Origin: Ditibartonella choladocola
GTDB lineage: Bacteria; Pseudomonadota; Alphaproteobacteria; Rhizobiales; Rhizobiaceae
Assembly: GCF_002007565.1 (NCBI RefSeq)
Contig: NZ_CP015625.1
Coordinates: 1,612,001 to 1,676,000 of the forward strand
Direction of reading: 5' to 3'
Length of the DNA: 64,000 nucleotides
The notes under the pieces are model-generated. The model was not told the DNA's origin. It did not search any database and saw nothing but the letters and a program-made list of their open reading frames with translations. The position numbers and the translations under genes were made by a program. How positions within the stretch are numbered: position 1 is the stretch's first letter; every line of letters starts with the position of its first letter. Below are positions 38,104-46,337 of this stretch, piece by piece.

Positions 38104-38730
38104 ATGGTTCAGGAACTTCATTATCTCAAAGAATCTCCTTCGCAAACCGTTGGCCCCTACATCCATATCGGTGCAACACCCAATTATGTCGGCATTCATG
38201 GTGTCTATCCCCATGATCTCGGTTCGACAATGTTGACAGATGAAACAAAAGGCGAGCGCATCATTCTCGAAGGACAGGTTTTTGACGGCGGTGGCGAGCC
38301 GATAAAAGATGCTTTGGTCGAAATCTGGCAGGCCGATGCCAACGGGCTTTACAATTCTGTCAACGAGACGCGAGGCAAAGCCGATCCGACTTTCACCGGA
38401 TGGGGACGACAGCCGGCATCGGCCGATAAAGCCTTTTTCCGGTTTGAAACAATTCGGCCGGGTGTTACCCCCTACCCCGATGGACGCAAACAGGCTCCCC
38501 ATATAACGGTCTGGGTTGGTGCACGGGGTATCAATATCGGCCTTCATACGCGGGCGTATTTTTCCGATATGGAGGAGTTGAACAAACAGGACCCGCTCCT
38601 CAACCGGATTGATTCTGAAAAGCGTCGCAATACATTGATCGCAAAAAAGTCCAAACGCGATAATGTCACAGTCTTCACCTTCAATATTATCGTTCAAGGT
38701 GAAAATGAAACTGTCTTTCTGGACATGTGA
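38104..38730 (+). CDS. pcaG: Protocatechuate 3,4-dioxygenase alpha subunit
   Basis: Partner subunit of the protocatechuate dioxygenase, same fold as PcaH but without the iron site. The 208-residue protein begins MVQELHYLKESPSQTVGPY and has VEIWQADANGLYNS and FRFETIRPGVTPYPDGR. The longer open frame upstream of 38104 lies inside pcaH and is not used. Start ATG follows the pcaH stop by one base, so the two subunits are translated in step. Confidence 0.96.
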   Translation: MVQELHYLKESPSQTVGPYIHIGATPNYVGIHGVYPHDLGSTMLTDETKGERIILEGQVFDGGGEPIKDALVEIWQADANGLYNSVNETRGKADPTFTGWGRQPASADKAFFRFETIRPGVTPYPDGRKQAPHITVWVGARGINIGLHTRAYFSDMEELNKQDPLLNRIDSEKRRNTLIAKKSKRDNVTVFTFNIIVQGENETVFLDM

Positions 38731-38746
38731 AGCAAGTTTCAAAATT

Positions 38747-38778
38747 TGCCATTGCAGATTTAACAATCCGCAATGGCA
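38747..38778 (+). promoter_or_regulatory. Stem-loop after pcaG
   Basis: TGCCATTGCAGATT (38747-38760) pairs with AATCCGCAATGGCA (38765-38778) with one mismatch and a 4-base loop. It follows the pcaG stop by 16 bases. No T run follows, so it looks like a processing or attenuating structure between pcaDCHG and the next gene group. Confidence 0.6.
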
Positions 38779-38871
38779 TAACGACAATACGCAAATTTTA
38801 TGAACGATGTTTCTCGCCTGGCAATACCCGGAGAGCGCAAAACGAAATCAGTCTGAAAACGGGAGAGCGGA

Positions 38872-39669
38872 ATGATAAAGTATCTGGACGGCGCTACAAG
38901 GTTGCATTTTATTATTGGCGACCCTATCGCGCAAGTGCGATCACCGGAGGGAATTTCCAAATCATTACAGGATAAAGGCATAAATGCTATTTGTGTGCCA
39001 GCTCATATTGCAAGCAAGGATCTGGATACATTTTTCAAAGCCTGTCGCATTATGCAAAACCTTGATAGCATAATTGTCACTATACCTCATAAAATTCCGT
39101 CTGCATCCTATTGTGACAAATTAAGCCCCCGTTCGGAATTTCTCGGTGCTGTCAACGTTATCAAGGTAACGGAAAATGGCTATGAAGGTGATATGCTTGA
39201 CGGCCTTGGTTATGTTTTGGCACTCAAGGAAAAAGGGTGCACGCTGGAAGGCAAACGTGCTTTGTTATGCGGGTTGGGTGGCGCCGGTAGCGCTATTGCT
39301 CATGCGCTTACCACCAACGGAATAGGCGAACTCGCCGTATTTGATCTCGATCAGAACAGACAATCTAAAATGATTGATCGTCTTAACTCGCTCGGGAAAT
39401 GTAAGGTTATAGCAGGCACCAGAGATCTTGAAGGGTTCGATATTGCCATCAATGCCACACCGACCGGCATGAAAGAAACCGACCCGCTTCCCTTTGCGGT
39501 CGACAATTTTTCCGATGGGCTTTGGGCTGGAGATGTCATCACAAAACCCGTTGAAACGGCCTGGATCAAATATGCAAAAAGCCGCGGCTCCAATGTCGTT
39601 GTGGGACTTGATATGTTCAACAAGGTCAAAGATCTGCTGATAGAATTTCTCGTGACGCGCGCCGATTAA
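38872..39669 (+). CDS. Shikimate dehydrogenase-like (AroE family) oxidoreductase
   Basis: NAD(P)-dependent dehydrogenase of the shikimate/quinate family, 265 residues. The catalytic Lys is K74 in IVTIPHK, the substrate-side Asp region is GDMLDGLGYV and the nucleotide loop is GLGGAGSAIA near residue 134. The substrate-binding motif normally reading HSxSP is AQVRSP (Val22 for the first Ser, Ser24 kept), so specificity probably differs from biosynthetic AroE. It stands in a catabolic cluster and most likely interconverts shikimate, quinate or a relative and their dehydro forms. It begins a six-gene run on the same strand. Confidence 0.88.
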   Translation: MIKYLDGATRLHFIIGDPIAQVRSPEGISKSLQDKGINAICVPAHIASKDLDTFFKACRIMQNLDSIIVTIPHKIPSASYCDKLSPRSEFLGAVNVIKVTENGYEGDMLDGLGYVLALKEKGCTLEGKRALLCGLGGAGSAIAHALTTNGIGELAVFDLDQNRQSKMIDRLNSLGKCKVIAGTRDLEGFDIAINATPTGMKETDPLPFAVDNFSDGLWAGDVITKPVETAWIKYAKSRGSNVVVGLDMFNKVKDLLIEFLVTRAD

Positions 39670-39703
39670 GCGTGAACATATTTTTCAATTTTACGGAATC
39701 AAC

Positions 39704-40537
39704 ATGGCTCACACATTTTCACTTGCTTTTCTGACTGTCGGTAATATTTCGCCGATCGAAACAATAAAAATTGCTTCACGGCTCGGATATACTTCTGTCG
39801 GATTGAGAATGCTGCCGGCAGCTCCAACCGAAGCCGCCTATCCTCTGTTAACCGACAAACAGCTTTTGAAAGATACAGTCTCGGCACTTGAAGACTATAA
39901 TATCAAAGTCGGTGACGTGGAAATTGTTCGCCTTCAGGATAAAACCGATGTTGCGAGTTTCAAACCTTTTATCGAAAATGCGCATGCGCTTGCCGCCAAG
40001 CACGTTCTAGTTGCCGCTGACGATTTTGATCGCAACCGTTTGTGCGATAATTTTCTTCAGTTTTGCGAGCTGGCCGGCACCGCCAATCTGACCGCCGATC
40101 TTGAATTCATGCCATGGACGGCAGTCAAATCAATAAAAGAAGCGCGGGCAATCATTGAAAAGATAAAATCGCCAAACGCTGGCATTCTCATAGATGCGCT
40201 GCATTTTGACCGTAGTGACTCGACACTGGAAGACATTGAAAATTTGCCTTCATCATTCCTTCATTATGTTCAGCTTTGTGACGGCCCGATACCTTATAAG
40301 CACGATGATGCCAGTCTTATTGCCGTCGCACGGGGTGCGCGATTAATGCCTGGCAGCGGCAATATAGATCTTGTTTCACTTGTAAAAGCCATTCCCGAAG
40401 ATTTGCCGATCAGCCTTGAAGTTCCCAATCTCGATATTCTTGAAAAACAAGGTCCCGAAGCCTGTGCGAGACTGGCTATAGAAGGAGCCAAAAGGGTTCT
40501 CGATCAGGCCGGAAGGGGCTGGTCATTACGTGAATGA
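39704..40537 (+). CDS. TIM-barrel sugar isomerase/epimerase family protein, possibly a dehydroshikimate dehydratase
   Basis: Xylose isomerase-like TIM-barrel protein, 277 residues. Likely metal ligands lie in ADLEFMPW, GILIDALHFDRS, YVQLCDGP and ISLEVPN, in the order used by this superfamily. Known members include sugar-phosphate epimerases, endonuclease IV relatives and 3-dehydroshikimate dehydratases of the AsbF/QuiC type. Placed 34 bases after an AroE-like gene and downstream of pcaHG, conversion of 3-dehydroshikimate to protocatechuate is an attractive but unproven role. Confidence 0.82.
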   Translation: MAHTFSLAFLTVGNISPIETIKIASRLGYTSVGLRMLPAAPTEAAYPLLTDKQLLKDTVSALEDYNIKVGDVEIVRLQDKTDVASFKPFIENAHALAAKHVLVAADDFDRNRLCDNFLQFCELAGTANLTADLEFMPWTAVKSIKEARAIIEKIKSPNAGILIDALHFDRSDSTLEDIENLPSSFLHYVQLCDGPIPYKHDDASLIAVARGARLMPGSGNIDLVSLVKAIPEDLPISLEVPNLDILEKQGPEACARLAIEGAKRVLDQAGRGWSLRE

Positions 40538-40582
40538 CTAAATCCGGTTCGACGCTGCCGTTATCCTTAAAAGGGAAAAACA

Positions 40583-41620
40583 ATGAACAACGCCATAAAG
40601 CTAGCTATCATGGGCGCCGGAGTTATCGGCAAACGTCATATGGATATTATTGGCAAGGAGCCGAACGTCGATGTTTGTGCAATTATCGATCCTTCCGATG
40701 ACGCGCTCGTTTATGCAAATAGTGTCGGCGTACCCTGGTTTGATAATCTCACGTCTATGCTAGCGAATATGGTACCTGATGGCATTATCATTGCAACACC
40801 AAACCAATATCACGTTTCAAACGCTCTTGAGGCTGTTAACGCAAAAATACCGATTTTGCTTGAAAAGCCGATAGCAGACCATGTCGAAGATGCAATGAAG
40901 CTGGTTGAAGCAGCAGAAAACAACCATGTTCCACTCCTTATAGGCCATCACCGTCGCCATAATCCCTTGCTGCAAAAAGCTAAAGAAATAATTACGTCCG
41001 GCAAGCTCGGAAATATTCTGGCTGCCCATTGTATGTTTTGGGTCATGAAGCCGGATGATTATTTCGCTACGCCCTGGAGACGGGCAAAAGGCGCTGGACC
41101 CGTCGTCGTCAATATGATCCACGATATTGACTGTCTTCGGTATTTGTTCGGAGAGGTTGATAGCGTTCAGGCCGTTACCACCAGCAAGATACGCAACTTT
41201 GAAAATGAAGAAAATTGCGGTGCTATTTTGCAGTTTAAAAGCGGAATTATTGCAACTTTGTCAATCTCGGATTCTATCACCGCACCTTGGAGTTGGGATA
41301 TGAGCGCGCAAGAAAATGCGGCTTTCCCGCAATATCCGGAAAATGCCTATTTTATCGGCGGTACTCATGGCTGTCTGGCTTTACCAAGTCTGGAATATTG
41401 GACCTATAACGGAGAACGTAGCTGGCTTAATGAACTCGCTCGTAATCGTTTTGAATATCAGCGCATTGATCCTTTTATTGTCCAGTTACGAAACTTCCGT
41501 GATGTTATCGCCAATGTTGCCGTCCCTCTTGTGAGCGGACGTGAAGGTCTGGAGACTTTGCGAACAACTCTCGCGGTCAAAGAAGCGGCCTTAACAGCTA
41601 AAACCATTTATCTGAATTGA
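40583..41620 (+). CDS. Gfo/Idh/MocA family NAD(P)-dependent oxidoreductase
   Basis: Dehydrogenase with an N-terminal Rossmann fold (IMGAGVIGKRHMDII) and the family EKP motif (LLEKPIADHVEDA near residue 93). A C-terminal alpha/beta domain follows, with NMIHDIDCLRYLFGE carrying the usual His. Length 345 residues is normal. Typical substrates are cyclitols and sugars such as myo-inositol, so a cyclic polyol fits the neighbourhood; the exact substrate cannot be read from sequence. It lies between the TIM-barrel gene and the first FAD dehydrogenase. Confidence 0.88.
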   Translation: MNNAIKLAIMGAGVIGKRHMDIIGKEPNVDVCAIIDPSDDALVYANSVGVPWFDNLTSMLANMVPDGIIIATPNQYHVSNALEAVNAKIPILLEKPIADHVEDAMKLVEAAENNHVPLLIGHHRRHNPLLQKAKEIITSGKLGNILAAHCMFWVMKPDDYFATPWRRAKGAGPVVVNMIHDIDCLRYLFGEVDSVQAVTTSKIRNFENEENCGAILQFKSGIIATLSISDSITAPWSWDMSAQENAAFPQYPENAYFIGGTHGCLALPSLEYWTYNGERSWLNELARNRFEYQRIDPFIVQLRNFRDVIANVAVPLVSGREGLETLRTTLAVKEAALTAKTIYLN

Positions 41621-41638
41621 AGTTGCAGGATTTTCATT

Positions 41639-43387
41639 GTGCCTAACGATCCTTCAGTCGAATACAACAAACCTTCTGATCTGACTTGTGACCTGCTTGT
41701 CATTGGATCCGGTGCGGGCGGGCTTTCCACCGCAGTAACCGCTGCTGCAAAAGGTCTCGACGTCATTGTAGCCGAAAAAGAACCTGAAATCGGCGGCACC
41801 ACCGCATATTCAGGCGGGTGGTTATGGATTCCTCATGCGCCTCAGGTGATTAAAGACGGCATAACGGAAGACGAGGAAGCACCAAAACGTTACCTCCGCA
41901 GTATAGTCGGCAATCGTTATAATGAAAAATTAATCAACCGGTATCTCGAAACTGCGCCGGAGATGCTCGACTTCTTTGAGAAGAAGACTGCGGTATCATT
42001 TAATCCGGGAAGTGCAGTACCTGATTTTCACGGTCATTTGAAAGACGCTGCAAAAGGTGGCCGTTCAGTTGTTGCGGCTCCTTACGACGGACGCGAACTC
42101 GGTTCTCTCATCAACAAACTCGCCAAACCAATTCCCGAAACAACCTTGTTGGGCATGGGAATAGCAGCCGGCGCCGACATGCGGGCATTTTTGACTGTTT
42201 TTCGCTCTTTCCCGGCTTTTCGTTACGTCACAAAACGCCTGTTACGTCATATTGCCGATATTTGCCGATACGGACGTTCCATGCAAATCGTCAATGGCAA
42301 CGCACTGGTTGCCCGATTGCTCAAATCTTGCGACATCCATCATGTCCGGTTGCTAACGGAATATGCCGCGCAATCATTAATAAAAAACAATCAATCCGTT
42401 GAAGGTGCAATTTTTCACCATAATGGACAGTTAAAAACCATTAAAGCCCGATATGGTGTTGTATTGGCAACGGGAGGATTTCCTCACGATCCATTAAGGC
42501 AAGCGGCATTATTTCCTCATGTCGCCCACGGCACTCCGCACCACTCGGCTGCCCCTTTAAGCAATACCGGTGAAGGCCTGAATATCGCAGAACAGGCCGG
42601 TGGTATTGTGGACAGAACACAATTTTCTGCCGGTGCATGGGCGCCAGTCTCGCTCGTACCGCGAAAAGATGGAACTGTCGGACGTTTTCCGCATCTTGTC
42701 GAGCGCGGCAAACCGGGAATTATTTCCGTCCGTGAAAATGGAAAACGCTTTGTTTACGAAGACGGTCCCTATTACGATTTTATAGCCGCGCTTATCGAGG
42801 CAACTCCACACAACGAACCTGTCAAAGCTTGGCTCATAGCCGATCATCACTTTGTGCGCCGCTATGGATTGGGGGCTGTCAAACCATTTCCCGTACCTTT
42901 AACAAAATGGTTACGTAACGGGTATCTCAAACGTGCAAATTCGCTCAACGAACTCGCAAAACTTTGCGGCATCGACGCTATCGGACTGGTACAGACAGTC
43001 AGTCGCTACAACGAAGACGCGGTTCGTGGTGAAGATAACGAGTTTCATCGTGGTTCAACGGCTTATCAACGTGCACAAGGCGACCCCGATCACAAACCCA
43101 ATCCATGCATAGCGCCACTCTGCAAGGCTCCGTTCTATGCAGTTGAAATCGTACCTGGAAGTCTTGGCACTTTTGCCGGGCTCATCTGTGATGAGGATGG
43201 CCGCGTTCTTGACGCGCATGAAGAACCTATCCAAGGTCTTTTCGCTGCCGGTAACGATATGAACAGTATTTTCGGCGGCACTTATCCGAGTGGTGGCATT
43301 ACTTTAGGGCCGGCTATGACTTTCGGTTATATCATCGGGAAAAATGCCGCAGAACAACATCAAAAAAATAGTTTCCGTGGAGATTAA
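41639..43387 (+). CDS. FAD-dependent oxidoreductase, 3-ketosteroid-delta1-dehydrogenase/fumarate reductase-like (first paralogue)
   Basis: Soluble flavoprotein of the FAD-binding-2 family, 582 residues. The dinucleotide motif is VIGSGAGGLSTA near residue 18. The flavin loop GGTTAYSGGWLWIP and the C-terminal FAAGNDMNSIFGGTYPSGG are typical of ketosteroid dehydrogenases and related enzymes that introduce or remove ring double bonds. The start is GTG at 41639 with AGGA upstream. It has no signal peptide and no haem motif. It is followed after two bases by a paralogue. A role in dehydrogenating a cyclohexene acid on the way to an aromatic ring is inference. Confidence 0.87.
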   Translation: MPNDPSVEYNKPSDLTCDLLVIGSGAGGLSTAVTAAAKGLDVIVAEKEPEIGGTTAYSGGWLWIPHAPQVIKDGITEDEEAPKRYLRSIVGNRYNEKLINRYLETAPEMLDFFEKKTAVSFNPGSAVPDFHGHLKDAAKGGRSVVAAPYDGRELGSLINKLAKPIPETTLLGMGIAAGADMRAFLTVFRSFPAFRYVTKRLLRHIADICRYGRSMQIVNGNALVARLLKSCDIHHVRLLTEYAAQSLIKNNQSVEGAIFHHNGQLKTIKARYGVVLATGGFPHDPLRQAALFPHVAHGTPHHSAAPLSNTGEGLNIAEQAGGIVDRTQFSAGAWAPVSLVPRKDGTVGRFPHLVERGKPGIISVRENGKRFVYEDGPYYDFIAALIEATPHNEPVKAWLIADHHFVRRYGLGAVKPFPVPLTKWLRNGYLKRANSLNELAKLCGIDAIGLVQTVSRYNEDAVRGEDNEFHRGSTAYQRAQGDPDHKPNPCIAPLCKAPFYAVEIVPGSLGTFAGLICDEDGRVLDAHEEPIQGLFAAGNDMNSIFGGTYPSGGITLGPAMTFGYIIGKNAAEQHQKNSFRGD

Positions 43388-43389
43388 AC

Positions 43390-45123
43390 ATGCTCGATCA
43401 CTCTCTTCCCGAAACCCGGAACGCAACGCCACCACAGACCGTCGATATTCTGGTTTTTGGCGCTGGCGCTGCCGGAATGACGGCCGCGCTCATAGCAAAA
43501 CTGGAAGGGCTCGACGTGCTTTTATGCGAGAAAACCGGTCAGGTAGGCGGCATTACAGCCACGTCCGGTGGTACCACCTGGGTACCGGGAACCCGTTTGA
43601 GCGTCGAGGCAGGCGTTCCTGACCATGTAGAAGATGCACGGAAATTTTTAGATCACGTCGTCGGCAATCGCGGCGGAAATGCCCAACGGGAAGCATTTTT
43701 AAAGTCCGGCCCGTCAGCTATTGACGAATTGACAAAAAAAACCGATGTCAGGTTTGTCGCTGCAAAAGCACACCCTGACTATATAGAGGCCGAAGGCGGT
43801 GCTTTTGGTGGACGGGCACTATCACCAACGGCATTTGACGGACGCCTTCTCGGTGAAGATTTCAAGCGTATTCGACCGCCAAGGTCGGTCTTCATGGGGC
43901 TTGGCGGAATGATGGTCGGACGCGACGAATTATTGAAAATCCTGAACCGGTTTTCGAGCCTGAATAATTTCATCACGACAATGAAAATCGTATTACGTTA
44001 TTTTAAAGATCGTCTTTCCTATGCGCGTGGTACGCGCATTCTGATGGGCAACGCTTTGGTTGGCCAACTGTTTTACAGTTTGAAAAAGAATAATGTGAAT
44101 ATCGAATTCGACACACCATTGACAAAACTCATAATAGACAACGGAAAGATCATTGGTGCGGAAGTCGATAGCCCTTCGGGAAAACGAAAAATCTTTGCCC
44201 GAAAAGGTGTTGTTTTGGCAACAGGAGGAATTGCGTGGAACCGGCATCTGCGTGACTTGCTTTATCCGGAAGGAACAAAAGAGAATTGCCTTGCTCCCCG
44301 AAGCAACACCGGTGACGGTGTTCATTCGGCCATGGATATAGGGGCAAAACTTAATGCATCCGGAGATAGTCCGGCGCTATGGATGCCCTGCTCTTTTTAT
44401 CAAGATGTAAACGGGGAGTTGGTCGTATGGCCTCACATCATTCTTGATAGAGCAAAGCCCGGCCTTCTTGCCGTCAACAGGAATGGCGAAAGATTTGTTA
44501 ATGAATCCAACAGTTATCACGACTTCTGCATGGGAGCGATAAAAAGCAGCGGGCAAGTTCCCTCTATTCCGGCATTCCTCATTGTTGATGATGACTTCAT
44601 TCATAAATATGGTCTTGGCCTTGTCTTACCAAATGGTGTTGGTCTTAATGCATATTTGAAAAAGGGTTACATTAAAAAAGCGGACGATTTGGCAAGTCTG
44701 GCTAAAAAACTCGGTATTAATGCCGACAATTTGCAAAAAACCGTGGCACGATACAATAAATTTGCAGAAACCGGCAATGATGCGGATTTCGGGCGTGGAA
44801 CAAGCACAATGAACCGTTTCAACGGCGATGCCGCATATTCCCCCAATCCCTGTATGGGCACAATTGGAAAAGCACCTTTTTACGCGGTCGAGGTCCGGCC
44901 ATTTGATCTCGCCAGTTCCGCCGGCCTTGATTGCGACGAATATGGCCGCGTCATTGACGACCATAATAACGTGATTGATGGACTTTTTGCATGTGGTAAC
45001 GATGCGAGTTCGATATTCAGGGGGACCTATCCGGGTCCCGGAACAACAATAGGTCCGGCAATCGTTTTCGGTTGGCGGATTGCAAAATATATTGCCGGAA
45101 AACTACCTTCATCAATGACTTAA
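43390..45123 (+). CDS. FAD-dependent oxidoreductase, 3-ketosteroid-delta1-dehydrogenase/fumarate reductase-like (second paralogue)
   Basis: Second FAD-binding-2 protein of the tandem pair, 577 residues, clearly related to its neighbour but diverged throughout. The motifs are VFGAGAAGMTAALIAK, GGITATSGGTTWVPG and FACGNDASSIFRGTYPGPG. It lacks export signals. The two-base gap to the previous gene implies coupled translation and perhaps a heteromer or consecutive steps. Confidence 0.87.
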   Translation: MLDHSLPETRNATPPQTVDILVFGAGAAGMTAALIAKLEGLDVLLCEKTGQVGGITATSGGTTWVPGTRLSVEAGVPDHVEDARKFLDHVVGNRGGNAQREAFLKSGPSAIDELTKKTDVRFVAAKAHPDYIEAEGGAFGGRALSPTAFDGRLLGEDFKRIRPPRSVFMGLGGMMVGRDELLKILNRFSSLNNFITTMKIVLRYFKDRLSYARGTRILMGNALVGQLFYSLKKNNVNIEFDTPLTKLIIDNGKIIGAEVDSPSGKRKIFARKGVVLATGGIAWNRHLRDLLYPEGTKENCLAPRSNTGDGVHSAMDIGAKLNASGDSPALWMPCSFYQDVNGELVVWPHIILDRAKPGLLAVNRNGERFVNESNSYHDFCMGAIKSSGQVPSIPAFLIVDDDFIHKYGLGLVLPNGVGLNAYLKKGYIKKADDLASLAKKLGINADNLQKTVARYNKFAETGNDADFGRGTSTMNRFNGDAAYSPNPCMGTIGKAPFYAVEVRPFDLASSAGLDCDEYGRVIDDHNNVIDGLFACGNDASSIFRGTYPGPGTTIGPAIVFGWRIAKYIAGKLPSSMT

Positions 45124-45138
45124 AAAGAAAGGTTTAAT

Positions 45139-45831
45139 ATGCAACGCTACGAAATCGCCACTTTACAACTTTCAATGGGAGCTGCCGGAAAAGCCGCTCC
45201 TGCAATTCAAGCTTTTTGTAACGAAAATGACGCAAAAGGTAAGCTTCTGGGCGCCTTCACAACAGAGGTAGGACCGTTAAATCAGGTTATTTTATTGCGT
45301 GGCTTTGCCAATGAAAGCGACCTCGCATCCGAGCGCAAGCGTACACTGACTTCATCCAACCCGTTCGGTGCATCTGAATGGATGAGCGAGCTTACCCTTG
45401 AAACCTATAGTCCGTTTCCATTTTTAAAGCCGGTTGAAACCGGAGCATTCGGTCCGATTTATGAATTGCGCAGTTACGTCTATAAGCACGGGGGGCTGCC
45501 TCATATTCTGAAAGCATGGGAAGACGCTGTGCCCGAACGGGAAAAAATTTCACCTTTGACAATTGCTTTGTATAGTCTGGATGGAAGACCACGCATTACC
45601 CATATATGGCCATATAAAACCCCCAATGAACGCTTTGAACTACGCGCCCAATCTGTTGCAAAGTCTGTCTGGCCCCCGAAAGGCGGCCCCGATTGGCTAA
45701 CATCCGATATGCGCTCTTCGCTAATTGTTCCGCTGCCGATTTCCCCCTCTCCTGAGGCCGTTTTATCACTTCGTTTCAAAGCCACAAACTGTCGGAATGT
45801 TTCCGGCAGTTTCTTTATCGATATATTATAA
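45139..45831 (+). CDS. NIPSNAP domain protein
   Basis: A 230-residue protein with two ferredoxin-like alpha/beta halves as in NIPSNAP proteins (the second begins YELRSYVYKHGGLPHILKAW near residue 109). Bacterial members are often found with aromatic or ring-compound catabolic genes, but their biochemical role is unclear. The last 20 or so codons (ending CRNVSGSFFIDIL) are read from a terminator hairpin, so the natural stop may have been lost by mutation. It is the last of the six-gene run. Confidence 0.8.
   Translation: MQRYEIATLQLSMGAAGKAAPAIQAFCNENDAKGKLLGAFTTEVGPLNQVILLRGFANESDLASERKRTLTSSNPFGASEWMSELTLETYSPFPFLKPVETGAFGPIYELRSYVYKHGGLPHILKAWEDAVPEREKISPLTIALYSLDGRPRITHIWPYKTPNERFELRAQSVAKSVWPPKGGPDWLTSDMRSSLIVPLPISPSPEAVLSLRFKATNCRNVSGSFFIDIL
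45786..45818 (+). terminator. Rho-independent terminator overlapping the NIPSNAP gene end
   Basis: AAACTGTCGGAA (45786-45797) pairs with TTCCGGCAGTTT (45801-45812), 12 pairs with one G-U, around a 3-base loop, then CTTTAT. The hairpin lies inside the open reading frame, whose stop comes only at 45829-45831. Confidence 0.8.
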
Positions 45832-46337
45832 AAATAATTAATATATATTCTTTTCATGTCCCATATCTTCCTTCAATTAATACTATTTTGTTTCTAAAAA
45901 TTATGAACATGTATCCCGTTTAAAAATATATTTTAAATTATTGAATTATATAACAAATTCTCCATAGCTTATATTCAATTGTTTTTTCATAATTTAGATT
46001 ATCCGACCGGTTTGCAATTGCCTTTCGATAAACCGGCTGTTTTGACCGGCGCTATCAACTCATGGCTTGACACAAAATATATAACTAAATTTCTATAATA
46101 TATAACCTATACGTTATGTATTATAATTATTTTTTGACTTTATTTATTTTATTGGTTATGTTTTCTAGCACTGTTTGCGGTGACTTGATGGAGGAATCCT
46201 TTACGCTGGATGGAGGCGTCAAGGGCAAATATGTCGCAACAGGGGGAGAAACAACTTCTGTCAACTTCATTCAAGAACTTCTGGAGGAAGTAAAGTTTGA
46301 CGGGGTTATTGTGTAACAGGATGGCGGGAGGACCATA
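45832..46337. other. Intergenic/leader region before the MHS transporter gene
   Basis: About 500 very AT-rich bases that hold the second PcaQ-like operator. A reading frame from an ATG at 46190 (MEESFTLDGGVKGKYVATGG, 42 codons) ends 20 bases before the transporter gene. Its status as a leader peptide or a chance frame is undecided. A longer version beginning at 46116 overlaps the operator and is unlikely to be transcribed from its start. Confidence 0.4.
46102..46117. promoter_or_regulatory. Second PcaQ-type operator, upstream of the MHS transporter
   Basis: ATAACC-TATA-CGTTAT has the same spacing and half-site as the operator at 36088. It lies 221 bases before the transporter ATG and would place the transporter-pcaB-pobA group under PcaQ. 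Confidence 0.6.

Noticed and set aside
46116-46316. A 66-codon frame starting MYYNYFLTLFILL that looks like a signal peptide
   Set aside because: Its start codon lies inside the PcaQ-like operator, so a PcaQ-activated transcript would begin downstream; AT-rich DNA readily gives hydrophobic frames.
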